From Zingiber officinale (lineage: Eukaryota > Streptophyta > Magnoliopsida > Zingiberales > Zingiberaceae), in NCBI RefSeq assembly GCF_018446385.1, contig NC_056000.1, forward strand, positions 49,074,722 to 49,138,721: a stretch of 64,000 bases of DNA. Direction: 5' to 3'. Under the pieces are notes generated by a model, which searched no databases, was not told where the DNA came from, and was given only the letters and a program-made list of their open reading frames with translations. How positions within the stretch are numbered: position 1 is the stretch's first letter; each line of letters opens with the position of its first letter. Shown piece after piece: positions 45,991 through 59,259 of the stretch. The position numbers and the translations under genes are program-made.

Positions 45991-47310
45991 TTCGCATGCC
46001 AAGCTTCCATACTTGGACTTTTCCCGTGCCAAGCTCCTTGCTTGGACTTTTCCGTGCCAAGTCTCCATACTTGGACTTTACTCGTGCCAAGCTCCCTGCT
46101 TGGACTTTTCACCAGATGTCTGGTCAACCTTGACCTATCTGGATTTCCCTTGCCTGACTTCACTCACCAGGACTTTCCAACTGCCTAGCTTCACTCACCA
46201 GGACTTTCACCTGGCTTCACTCACTAGGATTTCCCGAATCAGGTCGACTCACCTCGGGTCAACCTTGACCAAAGATTACACCCACAATCTCCCAAGTTTG
46301 TATTCTGTCAAACATCAGAATACAATTTTTTTACTCTCGTCAAACATCAGAATAGAGCTTTTATATTCTCGTCAAATATCAAAATACAACTCGAGTCAGG
46401 TCAACTCGAGTCAGGTCAACCAGGTCAACCTTGACCTAAGGTTGCACCAACAACTGTGTCCTAGTAATTTAGGTTGATAATGTCCCCAAGAGGAGCTCAT
46501 AAGGATTGTCATGTTAAACTCTGCAGATGGACTTAGTTCGACATGATAATAAGGTTGAGTGGTACTACTCTTGGACTAAGATATTAATTAAAGAGAGTTG
46601 TTAGTAACTTATTTAATTAGTGGGCATTTGACATCTTAAATACAGGGAGACTAACATACTCATAATAAGAAGGAGCCCAAAATGTAACTTGGGATTGATG
46701 CGGTAGTTCAATAATAATTCTTTAGTGATATGAATTATTATTGATGAAATTAAATTGGGTGTTCGGGGCGAACACGGGAAGCTTAATTTTATCGGAAGAC
46801 CAAAACTAATTCCTCCTCTCGGTCCCTATCGTAACCTCTTGTATATAGAAAATTATACCCACCGCATACCCACCTCCTACCCACCCTTAGGTGTCCGGCC
46901 GAGCAAGCTTGGAGTCCAAGCTTGGGCCGGCAAAGCCAAGGGTTGAGTCAAGTTGAGAGGGCCGACCATAACTTGGAGTCCAAGCTTGTTGTGGTCGGCT
47001 CTAATTAATATAAAAGGATTTTATTTTAATCTTTTCTTATGTGGATATCATGGTTTTAAAAGAGAGAGTTTAAAATTTAAATCTTTCTTTTTATAGTTTT
47101 CTACAAAAGATTAAGTGAAAGATTTGATATATTTCCTTATTTGTTGTTAAAAGGAAGATTTTATTTTTTGATAAAACTTTCCTTTTTGTAACTATGTTCA
47201 TGATTTAAAAGAGAATTTTAAAATTAAATATTTCCTTTTATAAGTTTCTACAAAAGATTAAGAAAATATTTGATATCTTTCCTTATTTGTAGATTAAAAG
47301 GAAGATTTTA

Positions 47311-49541
47311 TGTCACGCCCCCAGAAGAGTCCCTGTCCGAGAAAATTTCGGCAGCATCTCCCCTGTACGGCGGACAATCAAAATTTTCTACAAGCACTAA
47401 ATACTCAGCCACAGGCGGCTGGAATAATAACAGTAAATAAAATCAATCACCATGCAGTTTATATATGTATTCAGCCTCTGGCTGTCACAACCACGCAGTT
47501 AATAAAATAAACAACATAGTAATACTCTGACTCGAAATCAACCCTACTCAACTACACTCGTAAAGCCCAAATCCGATTTTTTTCTTACCTCTTCTGCCGT
47601 CCAGGCAGGCATGTAGTAGAGTAAATCCAAATCATACGAAAAGTCCATATGTAAGTCCAAAACAAAACTAAAAATAAAGTCTGATAGCGAAAAGCTAAAA
47701 TGAAACAACTCAAAAACCAGCAGCGGAGTAGCACTACGTGCAGTGGGGACTAGCGACTGGAACTCCCTCCTGACAGCATCAACCTGAAAATAACAACAAT
47801 GGAGGCGGGGTGAGTCCACACTCAGCAGGTACAATTGATATACAATTAGAGGTACACAAATCTGATATGGCACAAAACCCTAAGTATCAGATAATCTAGA
47901 TACACAGGCCAGGAACAAAAATCCAAATCCTAGTCCTAACCTCAGTAAGCATGGTATGTCACTCTAGAACTAAGATACTCATGGTAACAAGATAATCATG
48001 GCAACAAATCACGAGATATAAACACGGATACATCACAGGTGACAAACCTAACATGCTATGGATATCAAACAGTGTCATACCAAAGGCAAACATGTTCATT
48101 GCATGTAGTTATAAAATACTATGCATATCCAATGACAATATCATAAAAGATAAGTCAAGAGGTACCTGCCTCCAGTATAGATCGAATCGAACCAATTCCG
48201 ATGTCGAGATGTCCGTCTCGAATCACAGTCCTGTAACAACATGATATATATATATAGATTTAGCTAATTACGTATAAATTAATTAGCCAAATCAAATCCT
48301 CGAGAAGCTAACATAAATCCACAACAACCAAATATCATCGTCTACAACTAACCAAACCACCACATCTGATAATCAAACCAACAATCATTCATCCTATCCA
48401 CATCACACTACTCACATCCAAATGTAGACAAGAATAAAACTTCAATACTCACCTAAAACCAGATGAATTGTTGTTGACCCACAATTGAAGAGATGAAACT
48501 GTATGCTGCTGGAAACTCAGCCAAAAACCATAGTAAACCCGCTGCACCTTTCCATTCAAACATTCCAAATCAATATCCATAGAACCACAACCAAGAATTC
48601 CACTCAAATTCTTGATTTATAACATTTAACTAACAACTTACCTCCTTTGAATCCTCAGCTGATGATACGCTGCTGGAGAAGGTTGCTGTCAGAAAAAGAT
48701 GACTTGTACGAACTCTAGCAACAAATCCTCGACCCCACAAGAATTGCCACAACTAACAATCTGCAACCCAACACCCCTAGATCAAAATCAACACTTCCAC
48801 AACTAAGCATAGAATCAAATCCTCAACCCTTACCTTTAAGAATCGCTGCTAGGGCACGGAAGGAAGTTGGCAGTTGTGCTGCCAAATCACAGCAGAGGCT
48901 AGGGCATGACCTCCGCGATAGAGGGTCTCTCCAGCTCCGGCGGTAGCCGACGACGTCGTCAATCGGAGAAGAACCGGAGATCGGTAGAGGGGAGAGGCAC
49001 AGGATTGAATCTGTTGGCCGGCGGTAGGGTACAGGAGAGGCGAGAGGAAAGCTAGGCACGGTAGGAGAGATCAGTGCCGAGTTGGCTAGGGCACGGCGTG
49101 ATCTCTGCGCGTCGGCGTTCCTGCTCTCAGCGGCGGAGAAAGCTCGGCTGCCGGCGTTAGGGCAGAGGGCGTGCGGACGATGAAGAGGAGGAGAAGAAGA
49201 AGTGGCAGAGGGGATTTGAGAGGGCTTAATCGCCGACGTGCGGTGGTTGGTTGCGGCGCCGGTTGGGAAGAAGAAGACGGCGCAGAGAGGTTAGGGCAAA
49301 TGGCGTCGGCGCGCGGGGAGAAAGAAATTGAGAAAAGAAATAAGAATAAAAGAAAAAGATAATAAAAAGGAAAAGAAAAATAACTTTTCCTCGCTTAAAT
49401 GGGGTAGCCTAAACAGGCTTTTCCGGCCCCCGCTTTTATCCCCGTTAACTCGTCCGTACGAGCTCCGAAAAATTTCCGGAAAATCTCCAAAAATTCCGAA
49501 AAATTCCCTTATTAACATTCGCCTATTTTCGGTATTTTACA
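47311..49541 (-). mobile_element. 3' LTR of the gypsy element (2231 bp)
   Basis: It is essentially identical to the LTR at 57070 except for scattered transitions and about 30 extra bases near 47637-47688. The GC-rich section at 48840-49330 with GGCGGCG/GAGGAGA words holds several open frames on both strands that are also in the other LTR; none resembles a protein family. Confidence 0.92.
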
Positions 49542-50099
49542 TTCTCCCCCACTAATAAAAATTTGGTCCCCAAATTTCGTTATCTACCATCAGCAAATAC
49601 TAACAACAAGTAACGAGTATAAATGCTGAACGGTAAATAAAATCACATATCCCAAATGAAAAATGGGGTATCAAGCTCGGATAGTATCCTCGAGCTCCCA
49701 AGTAACCTCCTCATCCGAATGTTTCTGTCATCCGACTATAACCAGCCAGATAGTTTTGTTCCACAACTGACTCTCTCTCCGGTCAAAAATCCGTACCGGA
49801 ACCTCCTCATAAGTGACGTCAGGCCGAACGGGAACTGATATATCTGTCAGCACAATGCCTCGGGTCAGGTACGTATCTTCTCAGCATAGATACGTGGAAT
49901 ACATTGTGAACGCCTACCAGAGACGGTGGTAGCGTCAGACGTTAAGCTACAACTCCAATCCTCTCAAAGATCTGGAAAGGTCCAATATATCGCAGAGCTA
50001 GCTTGCATCTGAGATCAAATCTCTTCACCCCTTTCATAGGTGAAACTCACAGAAATACATGTCGCCAATAGAGAACTCCCAAGGTCTGAGTCTCCGATC

Positions 50100-51119
50100 A
50101 ACATAACTCATTTGGCGGTCCTGCGCCTCTGACATCCTCTGTCGATAGTACGGACAAACTCTGCCTCAAGCTGAGCTCTATGAGGTCCCAATAACTGGGC
50201 CTCCCCAACCTCCTCCCAGAGGGTGGGTGTCCGACAAAGCCTACCATACAACGCTTCAAACGGTGCCATCTGAATAGTCAAATGCAACCCGTTGTTATAG
50301 GCAAACACTCTACCAATGGCAAATGGTCCTCCCAACTGTCTCAAAAATCCAATACACAAGACTTCAGCAAGTCCTCTAGAGTCTGAATGGTCCGCTCTAA
50401 CTGTCCATCGGTCTGCGGATGGAAAGTTATATTGAAACAGTACTAAATGTCCAAGGCCTGCTGCAGACTCTGCTAGAATCGAGACGTAAACCGAGGGTCT
50501 CTATCCGAAATGATAGTCAAAGGGACACCATATAATCTGATGATCTCCCGGCAATATAGATCTGTCAATCGATCCAGGGAATCAGTCTTTCAGATTGCTA
50601 AGAAATACTCGGACTTGGTTAATTGGTCAACGATTACCCAAATCGCGTCATGACCTCGTCATGTCCTCCGCAAACTCACTACAAAGTCCAAAGTAATATG
50701 TTCTCATTTCCACTCGGGAATAGGAATCCGCTGAAATAAACCGACAGGTCTCTGGTGCTCTGCCTTCACTTGCTGACAGACAAGACATCTAGCTACAAAA
50801 TCCACGATGTCTCCCTTTATGTCGTTCCACCAATAGAAACACCTCAAATTCTATGTACATACGGTACCGCCAGGGTGGACAGCAAATCATGAGCGATGAG
50901 CCTCCAGAAGTAACTTCTATAAGACCGGATGAGACTGAAATACACAAAATCTGTCTCGAAAGTGTATAACACCCTCCTCGTCTCGTGTGAACTCGGTCTG
51001 CTGCTCGGAAGCTATCTAGCTGCAAATAAACTGCAAATACTGATTAGCAGCCTAGGGCTCTCGGATCCTCGTCCTGATCGACGACTAAGCAGCCATGGTA
51101 ACAAGAATACCTTGCTCTG
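50100..51119 (-). pseudogene. pol: Gypsy integrase relic
   Basis: Minus-strand pieces are typical of chromovirus-like integrase. IPEWK, HITLDFVVSLRRT and RGHDAIWVIVDQLTKSEYFL lie near 50590-50740. FAYNNGLHLTIQMAPFEALYGRLCRTPTLWEEVGEAQLLGP in two overlapping stretches lies near 50160-50310. Stops and frame changes are frequent. The upstream RNase H part is separated from it by the solo LTR at 51120-54189. Confidence 0.8.
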
Positions 51120-54100
51120 TGTAACGCCCGCCCTTCTTACCCAACCAAAGGTGGCGCTACGTTCTTATACTACTTACGTACATGCTTTAGTTATAACAGC
51201 GGAAGAATAAAAACTTTAAAGAATTTAATTTATTAAGCATAATATCACATATTCTGATTTGTTCAAATGTGCATATGTTGATTCTATAACTAATCATATT
51301 AATTTGTTCGGATCGTTCTTTGCCGAGCCACCACCACACACATCACTATCTGCTCCTCCTGTTGCTCCTCTAGCTCATCCAGCTTCTTTATCTGCGGTAC
51401 AAGGAAAGTAAGCTATGAGCACTCATGGCTCAGTAAGTTCCTTTCCTACTCACAAAAACCGAATTCATATCATTGCATATCAATATCATGCGAGGTATCA
51501 TAAGCATACGACATACAAGGGTATCATATTCATAGTCATATCATAATATCACGTGACATAATATCTAATCATCAGATAATTCAAGCACATATGTAGGCAA
51601 TGCATCATGAATTTGAAAACTTATACTTATAAGTACTTGAAATTCATATCATCATTAGAGGGGATCTCGGTTTGTACCACATACATCATGCGCGCGCTTC
51701 TTAAGTAGGTCCAAGGTAGCAAGTCTTGAACCCTACCATACATACATACTAGGCCCGAGTCTTACTCCATCGACCTAGGGCATTCAGAAGCCCATTACTG
51801 ACGAGGCCAGAGTCTTATTCCATCGACCCCGGGGCGTTTACGGAGCCCACCCTTGGTACAAACCATACAAAATAACATATCATGCATAACTATCATATCA
51901 TGTCCTTAACAATCTTTCATGCATTTCCTTTTTCGTTTCTTTTTATTATGTATAGCATTTCCTTATGCTATCACATATCATGGCATATTACATAATATAA
52001 TTTCATTCCTTCATTATGTATAGCATTTCCTTATGCTATCACATATCATGGTATATTACATAACATAGTTTTATTTCTTCATTATGTATAGCATTTCCTT
52101 ATGCTATCACATATCATGACATATTACATAACATAGTTTTATTTCTTCATTATGTATAGCATTTCCTTATGCTATCACATATCATGGCATATTACATAAC
52201 ATAGCATTTCTTCATTATGTATAGCATTTCCTATGCTATCACATATCATGGCATTTACATAACATAAATTTCATTCTTTTCTCATTATGTATAACATTTC
52301 CTATGCTATCACATATCATGGCATATAACATAATTTCATAGCATATCCTAGGTTTCTTTCCCTTTTTCTTTTATTTCCTTCATGGCCGAAACCTACTAGT
52401 CCTTAAGCTAGGTCTCTTAAGTGACTTAAAGCATGGAAAGCTTAAGTAAATATCATGGCAAAAGTTACTAAGAATATCATACATAAAATTGGATCATAAA
52501 TAAGCTAGGACTCTTGTGATCTTACTTGTCTTATATCATGTACTCATTTTCTTCATTCCAATTAAACATGAGAGCATTAATCAACTTTCATATCATGACC
52601 CCACAAAGGTCTTGAACATATTAACATTTTGTTTAAGCTTTTCTAAGCTATCCATTTCATCATGGCCGAAAACCCTAAGAAAGAATTCATGAAGTTCTAA
52701 CAATATTCAACGTACGAATCTTTTAAGATCTTTGTATTCCATCACATGAGCATGTTTATTTAAATTTAAGGGTCTTCCTAACCCTAAACCCTTCCTTGGC
52801 CGAAATATAGGAGTGGGTTTTCTTTTATTTTCAATTATCTTCTAAGCAAGAAAACTAATACATGGTCCTTAACATTTCATAGGGAGGACCTCGTACTAGT
52901 TGGGTAAAACAATAATTTCCCTAGCCTCTTAAAAATATTTTTGGCCGAAATTCTAGAGTTAAGTACTCCTTTGATCAAGCATCATATAGGTGTAAAAACA
53001 TGAAGAAGATCCCTTTTCCATGGCATAGAAAATCTATCATGTAGTGTAGATTTAGTTAAACCTTACTAGATTTCGAAGGCTTTTCTTAACCGAATTTTCT
53101 CAAACTTGTTTCTAGGTTTTAAAATCCTCATAAAATCTGAAAAATATATAAAAAGCCTTGTACCACAGGTGAGGGGAAGCTTACCTTCTTCGCTTAAGTT
53201 TCCTAGGTTTGAGAACTTGCTTGGGGACCTTTCTTCCTTGCTTGTTTGCTCGGCACCAATGGAGGAGAGGAGTGGCTAGGTCTTTTGGTGGAGAGGGGAG
53301 GAAGAAGAGGCTTCTTCCTCTTTGTGTTGCTCGGCAACAACAAGAAAGAAAGAAGAGGGAGGGAGTGAGAAGGAAGAGGAGCTTCCTTCCTCTTGTGTTG
53401 CTCGGCAACAAGAAGAAAAGAGAGGGAGAGGGAGGTCTCGGCACAAAGGGAGGAGAGGAGGATGAGTGGGTTGAGGATGAAGTTGAAGCCCCCCTCCATG
53501 CCTATTTATACTAAAAGGAGGGGAGGGAACTTGACTTGATTCATCCTCCCTATTCATTTCTCCCCTTAAATGACAAGAATATTCTAGAGATATGCCTCTT
53601 GAGTTCTCTCTTTTCTTTCCCTTAATCTCTCTTTTTTTTCCTTTAATTAAAATTCCTATCTCTCCTCTTACAATATTCTCTCCTATCCCACTTGGTTAAT
53701 ACATGCATGCATCCACAAGAGAACCAAGGTTCAAAACTTGGTTATGTATATTTTTATTTCTTTTTACTTCCTTTTTCTTTTAAGTAAAAATAATCCTTTC
53801 TTATTCTTAACTACTTAATCCTTTCTCTCCTTATCAATAATTCTCCTATCCCCTTTGGTATCCTATACATGTTCCTTACAAGAGGTCCAAGGTTCAATCT
53901 CTCTTCTAACATTTTATTTTCTTTTGTACATAATAATTCGTATATTTCCATATTATGCATTATGCATAAATATTTCATACATGTACATATTATCTCATAT
54001 TTCTTCCTTTTGTCTACATTAATTCCATACATTTTAAATCATGCATAGATGATTATATTCTCAATTTTATTTTTCTTTCATAAAGTTTTAATCATCTAAA

Positions 54101-54194
54101 TCCATCTTAATATAGAATATTTACATCTTCTTTTCATTCGTACTCTCATTACCCTTATTTTCTTATCTAGGCTTTCTAGGGGTGTTACACTCTG
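51115..54194 (-). mobile_element. Solo LTR of 3.07 kb (51120-54189) inside the gypsy pol
   Basis: Ends are TGTAACGCCC and GGTGTTACA, with perfect target duplication CTCTG at 51115-51119 and 54190-54194. On the minus strand a TATA box TATAAATAGGC (about 53506-53516) precedes a purine/pyrimidine-asymmetric leader. It separates integrase from RNase H of the host element. The several 70-100 residue frames at 53181-53557 are by-products of GA-rich sequence. Confidence 0.9.
51940..52340 (+). repeat. Minisatellite, about 65-68 bp unit, six copies
   Basis: TTATGTATAGCATTTCCTTA followed by TGCTATCACATATCATGGCA and a CATATTACATAACATAG spacer recurs near 51946, 52014, 52081, 52148, 52214 and 52283. GCAT/ATGC and CATATCATGGCATAT words give it local inverted symmetry. 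It lies within the solo LTR. Confidence 0.88.
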
Positions 54195-55100
54195 TCTGTA
54201 GCCACAACTCGATGGCAAGCCAAAGTCACTCTAGACTTCCGGCTAAGTGCGTCGACAACCACATTAGCTTTTCCTGGGTGATAGCTAATGGTACAATCAA
54301 AATCCTTCAGGAACTCCATCCATCTCCTCTATCGGAGATTAGGTTCCTTCTAAGAAAAATAGATATTTGAGACTCTTATGGTCCGTGAGAATCTCAAATG
54401 TAACACCGTATAGATAAGGCTGCCAAATCTTCAAGGCACAAAATAATGACGGTCAGCCACAAGTCATATACTGGTAGTTCTACTCATGCTCCTACAACTG
54501 TCGAAAACATAGAAGACTACCGTGTCGTGCTGCATCAAAACAGCGTCAAATCCTGTAGAGATGCGTCGGTATAAATCACGAATCCGTTCTCTCCAAAAGG
54601 AAAAAAAACCAAAATCGGAGCCGACACTGGTCTCCGCTTTAGCTCCTAAAAGCTGGTATTGTAGTCCTCGAACCACGTAAACTTCACGCTTTTCCTGATC
54701 AGGCGTGTAAGTAGCATAGCAATCCGTGAGAAACCCTCAACGTATCTCCGAAAATATCGAGCCAAACAAAGGAAGTTGCGAGCCTCTTATATCGACTCCG
54801 TCTACTCCCAACGGTAATAACCTCGATCTCCTGTCGAACCACGGTATACTCCTACTGGTGACCGTGTGTCTCAAACATCTCACAGAAGACAACCAAATCA
54901 GCACTACTGATAATCACATATACATGTTCTCGTCGAAACATCTTTAGACCTATGCAAAGGTAGGGTACGTGACTCACCTCAAATCCGTAATAAATCACAA
55001 CATCGTCAACAAAGACAATGGAAACTGATCCAAACATTCTAGGGATACCCCAATCATCGAGTCCATGATAACATCTAGGGCACCACAAGCACTAATGGTA
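54195..55100 (-). pseudogene. pol: Gypsy reverse transcriptase / RNase H relic
   Basis: Minus-strand RNase H end [20 protein letters not shown] and [11 protein letters not shown] lie at about 54230-54345. Reverse transcriptase has the active-site motif FVDDVVIYYG at about 55000-55030 (normally F-I/V-DD-I-L-I-Y-S). Between them only scattered matches remain. Stops are frequent, so no polyprotein can be made. Confidence 0.75.
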
Positions 55101-55204
55101 AAACCAAGACACATAATGTCCGTATCACAGACATTCCTAACCATAAGATCCTCAACAACAAATCAGGAATCTGATCACCAACGATATATAATCACCAAAG
55201 AATA

Positions 55205-55420
55205 GAACCTCGAGTGTGAGAGCAATGCTCTATCATACGAAATACCACATATGTGAGAGCAACGCTCTACCACAAACAATCCGTAATATGTGGGAGCAAC
55301 GCTCCACCACAAACAAACAATAATATGTGGAAATCCAGAATATGTGGAAGCTACGCTCTACCACAAACGATCCATAACATGTGGGAGCTACGCTCTACCA
55401 CAACAATACAAAAGTGCCCA
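55205..55420 (+). repeat. Tandem repeat in the gypsy interior, about 60 bp unit
   Basis: ATGTGAGAGCAACGCTCTAC and CACAAACAATCCGTAATATG-like segments recur near 55225, 55283, 55340 and 55375 with changes and a shortened copy. The core AGCAACGCTC/GAGAGC is partly self-complementary. It lies where gag or protease would be expected, and no gag frame is visible there. Confidence 0.75.
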
Positions 55421-57069
55421 AAGTACCTAACTATCTAGCTAGAGACTGCACAAGATCTCTCTACCACAGATCACTGCGGTAGCCTAGGTATAACCACCCA
55501 GTAAGCAACTCAAATCCATAGTCAACTCTATCATCCTCCTAGTGGGTCGGTCACCCACTAATGGGAGAATTAGTTGACAGGGTATAACGACCAATACCAT
55601 AATGTAGACATTTAATATTCTACATTTAACATAGGTAGAATTATCATGATGCTACCAACCATACATCTGACACACGTGCACACACAACATACTCACAATA
55701 TAGGTGTAAATCACCGTGATATCTCCAACAATACATACCGAACCCGTGTGCATATATCATCGTAGGTAAAATCAACAATACCCCCAAACAACACTCACAT
55801 GACAAATATACACATATGCCAAGAGTATAATCAATATATACTTCCAATAAGGCATACTAAAACCCAGGTGCATTCACAAATCACACATAATCAACAAGAT
55901 ACCTCCAATATGTCAATCAGACACGTACAGCTAACTAAATAGCTATAATCCACAAGGAACCTACAATAACCATATCTAGATGGGAATACCCACACTATCC
56001 ACAAATGAACTATCCATCATAGAACTTCTTCCACTCATATCAATCATATACACACTTCATATATATGCATAATCAACATATTTAATCCAATCTATCACAC
56101 AAATCATATGCCACCTTCTAAGTTATCCAATTAGGTACATACAGTCTAAAATTACAGTACCCATGGAATAGGATACTTCGATCCTCTATCGACTGACCAA
56201 ATCATCAATAGTATATGGCTAATCCAATCCTTTCCCACGTCAGGATAAGCTAGATACTCGATGTGCTCAAGATATCCAACTAACCACGAATAACTCAAGA
56301 TTCAAACATCTAAAAGTAAAGTAGGTCAATCCCCTACTGTTCGGGTCAACAAAACTAATCGGTCATCTACTAACTAATCTAGAATAAATAAAGCCTCTAC
56401 AAGCATCTAAGGTAAATCGATCACGACTACCCAAGTCAACAAACGTAGATCAGTCTTCTACTGACCAATCTAACAAAAGTAAACTAATTATCTGCTGATA
56501 AAATTAACTAAGATAACATGATATTCTACGGCTAAGTCAACATGAATATATAGATACTATCCATTACCCAGCTAATAAAAGCAAAGGCTGGTATGTGCCT
56601 CAATCTGCTAAACAACTAGTAATAACAGAGCTAAATACTACTGGTGTATGATATAATAAATCACCAGAAATTGTAATCCCTCACATGTAATATGGCTACA
56701 ACATCATACAGATACCAGATACAAAGTGTCATAACTCTCACAGTCAACAATGCATACTCTAACTAAATAGAAGGATAACAGTATACCAACATACCTTCTA
56801 TAGCTTGGAGATGTCCTGCTGCTGCCAGGTCCCAAAATCCAAAAAGTCACATCGAGAAGACCAAAACACAAAATCCGAAACACCGAAAAAATAAGACACG
56901 TAAGTCGATCTCTGATACCAAATAAATTGATATCAGACAAATCTCGAAAATCCAGAACACATAGCAAGTATCGTATACCTGCTCTGATACCACTAAATTG
57001 GTATCAGATAAATCTCAAAAATCCAAAACGTATAGCAAGTATCGTATACCTGCTCTGATACCACTAAAT
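55421..57069 (-). other. Gypsy leader / former gag region with duplicated primer-binding sites
   Basis: No gag knuckle or protease motif is seen in 1.6 kb, only AT/CA-rich noncoding sequence. At its right end a segment of about 70 bases (AGCAAGTATCGTATACCTGC - TCTGATACCACTAAATTG) is present twice (about 56930-57000 and 57001-57069), with a partial third at 56905-56930. Each carries a copy of the primer-binding site. Confidence 0.7.
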
Positions 57070-59259
57070 TGTCACGCCCCCAGAAGAGTCCCTGTCCGAG
57101 AAAATTTCGGCAGCATCTCCCCTGTACGGCGGACAATCAAAATTTTCTACAAGCACTAAATACTCAGCCACAGGCGGCTGGAATAATAACAGTAAATAAA
57201 ATCAATCACCACGCAGTTTATATATGTATTCAGCCTCTGGCTGTCACAACCACGCAGTTAATAAAATAAACAACATAGTAATACTCTGACTCGAAATCAA
57301 CCCTACTCAACTACACTCGTAAAGCCCAAATCCGATTTTTTTCTTACCTCTTCTGCCGTCCAGGCAGGCATGTAGTAGAGTAAATCCAAATCATACTAAA
57401 GATAGCGAAAAGCTAAAATGAAACAACTCAAAAACCAGCAGCGGAGTAGCACTACGTGCAGTGGGGACTAGCGACTGGAACTCCCTCCTGACAGCATCAA
57501 CCTGAAAATAACAACAATGGAGGCGGGGTGAGTCCACACTCAGCAGGTACAATTGATATACAATTAGAGGTACACAAATCTGATATGGCACAAAACCCTA
57601 AGTATCAGATAATCTAGATACACAGGCCAGGAACAAAAATCCAAATCCTAGTCCTAACCTCAGTAAGCATGGTATGTCACTCTAGAACTAAGATACTCAT
57701 GGTAACAAGATAATCATGGCAACAAATCACGAGATATAAACACGGATACATCACAGGTGACAAACCTGACATGCTATGGATATCAAACAGTGTCATACCA
57801 AAGGCAAACATGTTCATTGCATGTAGTTATAAAATACTATGCATATCCAATGACAATATCATAAAAGATAAGTCAAGAGGTACCCGCCTCCAGTATAGAT
57901 CGAATCGAACCAATTCCGATGTCGAGATGTCCGTCTCGAATCACAGTCCTGTAACAACATGATATATATATATAGATTTAGCTAATTACGTATAAATTAA
58001 TTAGCCAAATCAAATCCTCGAGAAGCTAACATAAATCCACAACAACCAAATATCATCGTCTACAACTAACCAAACCACCACATCTGATAATCAAACCAAC
58101 AATCATTCATCCTATCCACATCACACTACTCACATCCAAATGTAGACAAGAATAAAACTTCAATACTCACCTAAAACCAGATGAATTGTTGTTGACCCAC
58201 AATTGAAGAGATGAAACTGTATGCTGCTGGAAACTCAGCCAAAAACCATAGTAAACCCGCTGCACCTTTCCATTCAAACATTCCAAATCAATATCCATAG
58301 AACCACAACTAAGAATTCCACTCAAATTCTTGATTTATAACATTTAACTAACAACTTACCTCCTTTGAATCCTCAGCTGATGATACGCTGCTGGAGAAGG
58401 TTGCTGTCAGAAAAAGATGACTTGTACGAACTCTAGCAACAAATCCTCGACCCCACAAGAATTGCCACAACTAACAATCTGCAACCCAACACCCCTAGAT
58501 CAAAATCAACACTTCCACAACTAAGCATAGAATCAAATCCTCAACCCTTACCTTTAAGAATCGCTGCTAGGGCACGGAAGGAAGTTGGCAGTTGTGCTGC
58601 CAAATCACAGCAGAGGCTAGGGCATGACCTCCGCGATAGAGGGTCTCTCCAGCTCCGGCGGTAGCCGACGACGTCGTCAATCGGAGAAGAACCGGAGATC
58701 GGTAGAGGGGAGAGGCACAGGATTGAATCTGTTGGCCGGCGGTAGGGTACAGGAGAGGCGAGAGGAAAGCTAGGCACGGTAGGAGAGATCAGCGCCGAGT
58801 TGGCTAGGGCACGGCGTGATCTCTGCGCGTCGGCGTTCCTGCTCTCAGCGGCGGAGAAAGCTCGGCTGCCGGCGTTAGGGCAGAGGGCGTGCGGACGATG
58901 AAGAGGAGGAGAAGAAGAAGTGGCAGAGGGGATTTAAGAGGGCTTAATCGCCGGCGTGCGGTGGTTGGTTGCGGCGCTGGTTGGGAAGAAGAAGACGGCG
59001 CAGAGAGGTTAGGGCAAATGGCGTCGGCGCGCGGGGAGAAAGAAATTGAGAAAAGAAATAAGAATAAAAGAAAAAGATAATAAAAAGGAAAAGAAAAATA
59101 ACTTTTCCTCGCTTAAATGGGGTAGCCTAAACAGGCTTTTCCGGCCCCCGCTTTTATCCCCGTTAACTCGTCCGTACGAGCTCCGAAAAATTCCCGGAAA
59201 ATCTCTAAAAATTTCGAAAAATTCCCTTATTAACATTCGCCTATTTTCGGTATTTTACA
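57070..59259 (-). mobile_element. 5' LTR of the gypsy element (2190 bp)
   Basis: It begins TGTCACGCCCCC beside the primer-binding site and ends CGGTATTTTACA before the TTTTA duplication. It is nearly identical to 47311-49541, lacking about 30 bases near 57396. Differences are mostly C/T or G/A changes. Confidence 0.92.

Larger units (their letters stand above)
43802..46452 (-). mobile_element. Truncated copia relic: gag plus 5' LTR only
   Basis: Minus orientation: LTR 44608-46452 (TGTTAGGATCGAC...TTGCACCAACA), primer-binding site TGGTATCAGAGC beside it (about 44595-44606), then gag to 43802, where it runs straight into solo-LTR sequence. Pol and the 3' LTR are gone, together with 157 bp of the host LTR. 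A deletion spanning the left junction is the simplest explanation. Confidence 0.8.
44608..46452 (-). mobile_element. 5' LTR of the truncated copia relic, rich in hairpins and tandem repeats
   Basis: The minus-strand TATA box TTATATATCG is at about 45143-45152, so U3 is 45160-46452. U3 is built almost wholly of repeats: ten hairpins (45181-45538), an 11-copy minisatellite (45555-45990), a four-copy CCAAG...CTTGG repeat (46000-46110) and short TTCACTCACCAGGACTTTCC and CGTCAAACATCAGAATA repeats (46150-46390). Confidence 0.8.

Noticed and set aside
45801..46163. 120-residue minus-strand open frame with repeated SERAxELVL words
   Set aside because: It is a by-product of the 38-39 bp minisatellite in the copia LTR.
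49171..49555. Arg/Lys-rich open frames in the GC-rich part of the gypsy LTR
   Set aside because: Identical frames recur in the other LTR (58889-59324), open on both strands because of composition, and with no protein motif.
53181..53557. Several 90-100 residue open frames
   Set aside because: GA-rich leader of the 3.07 kb solo LTR; composition artefact with inverted and repeated GCTCGGCAACAA words.
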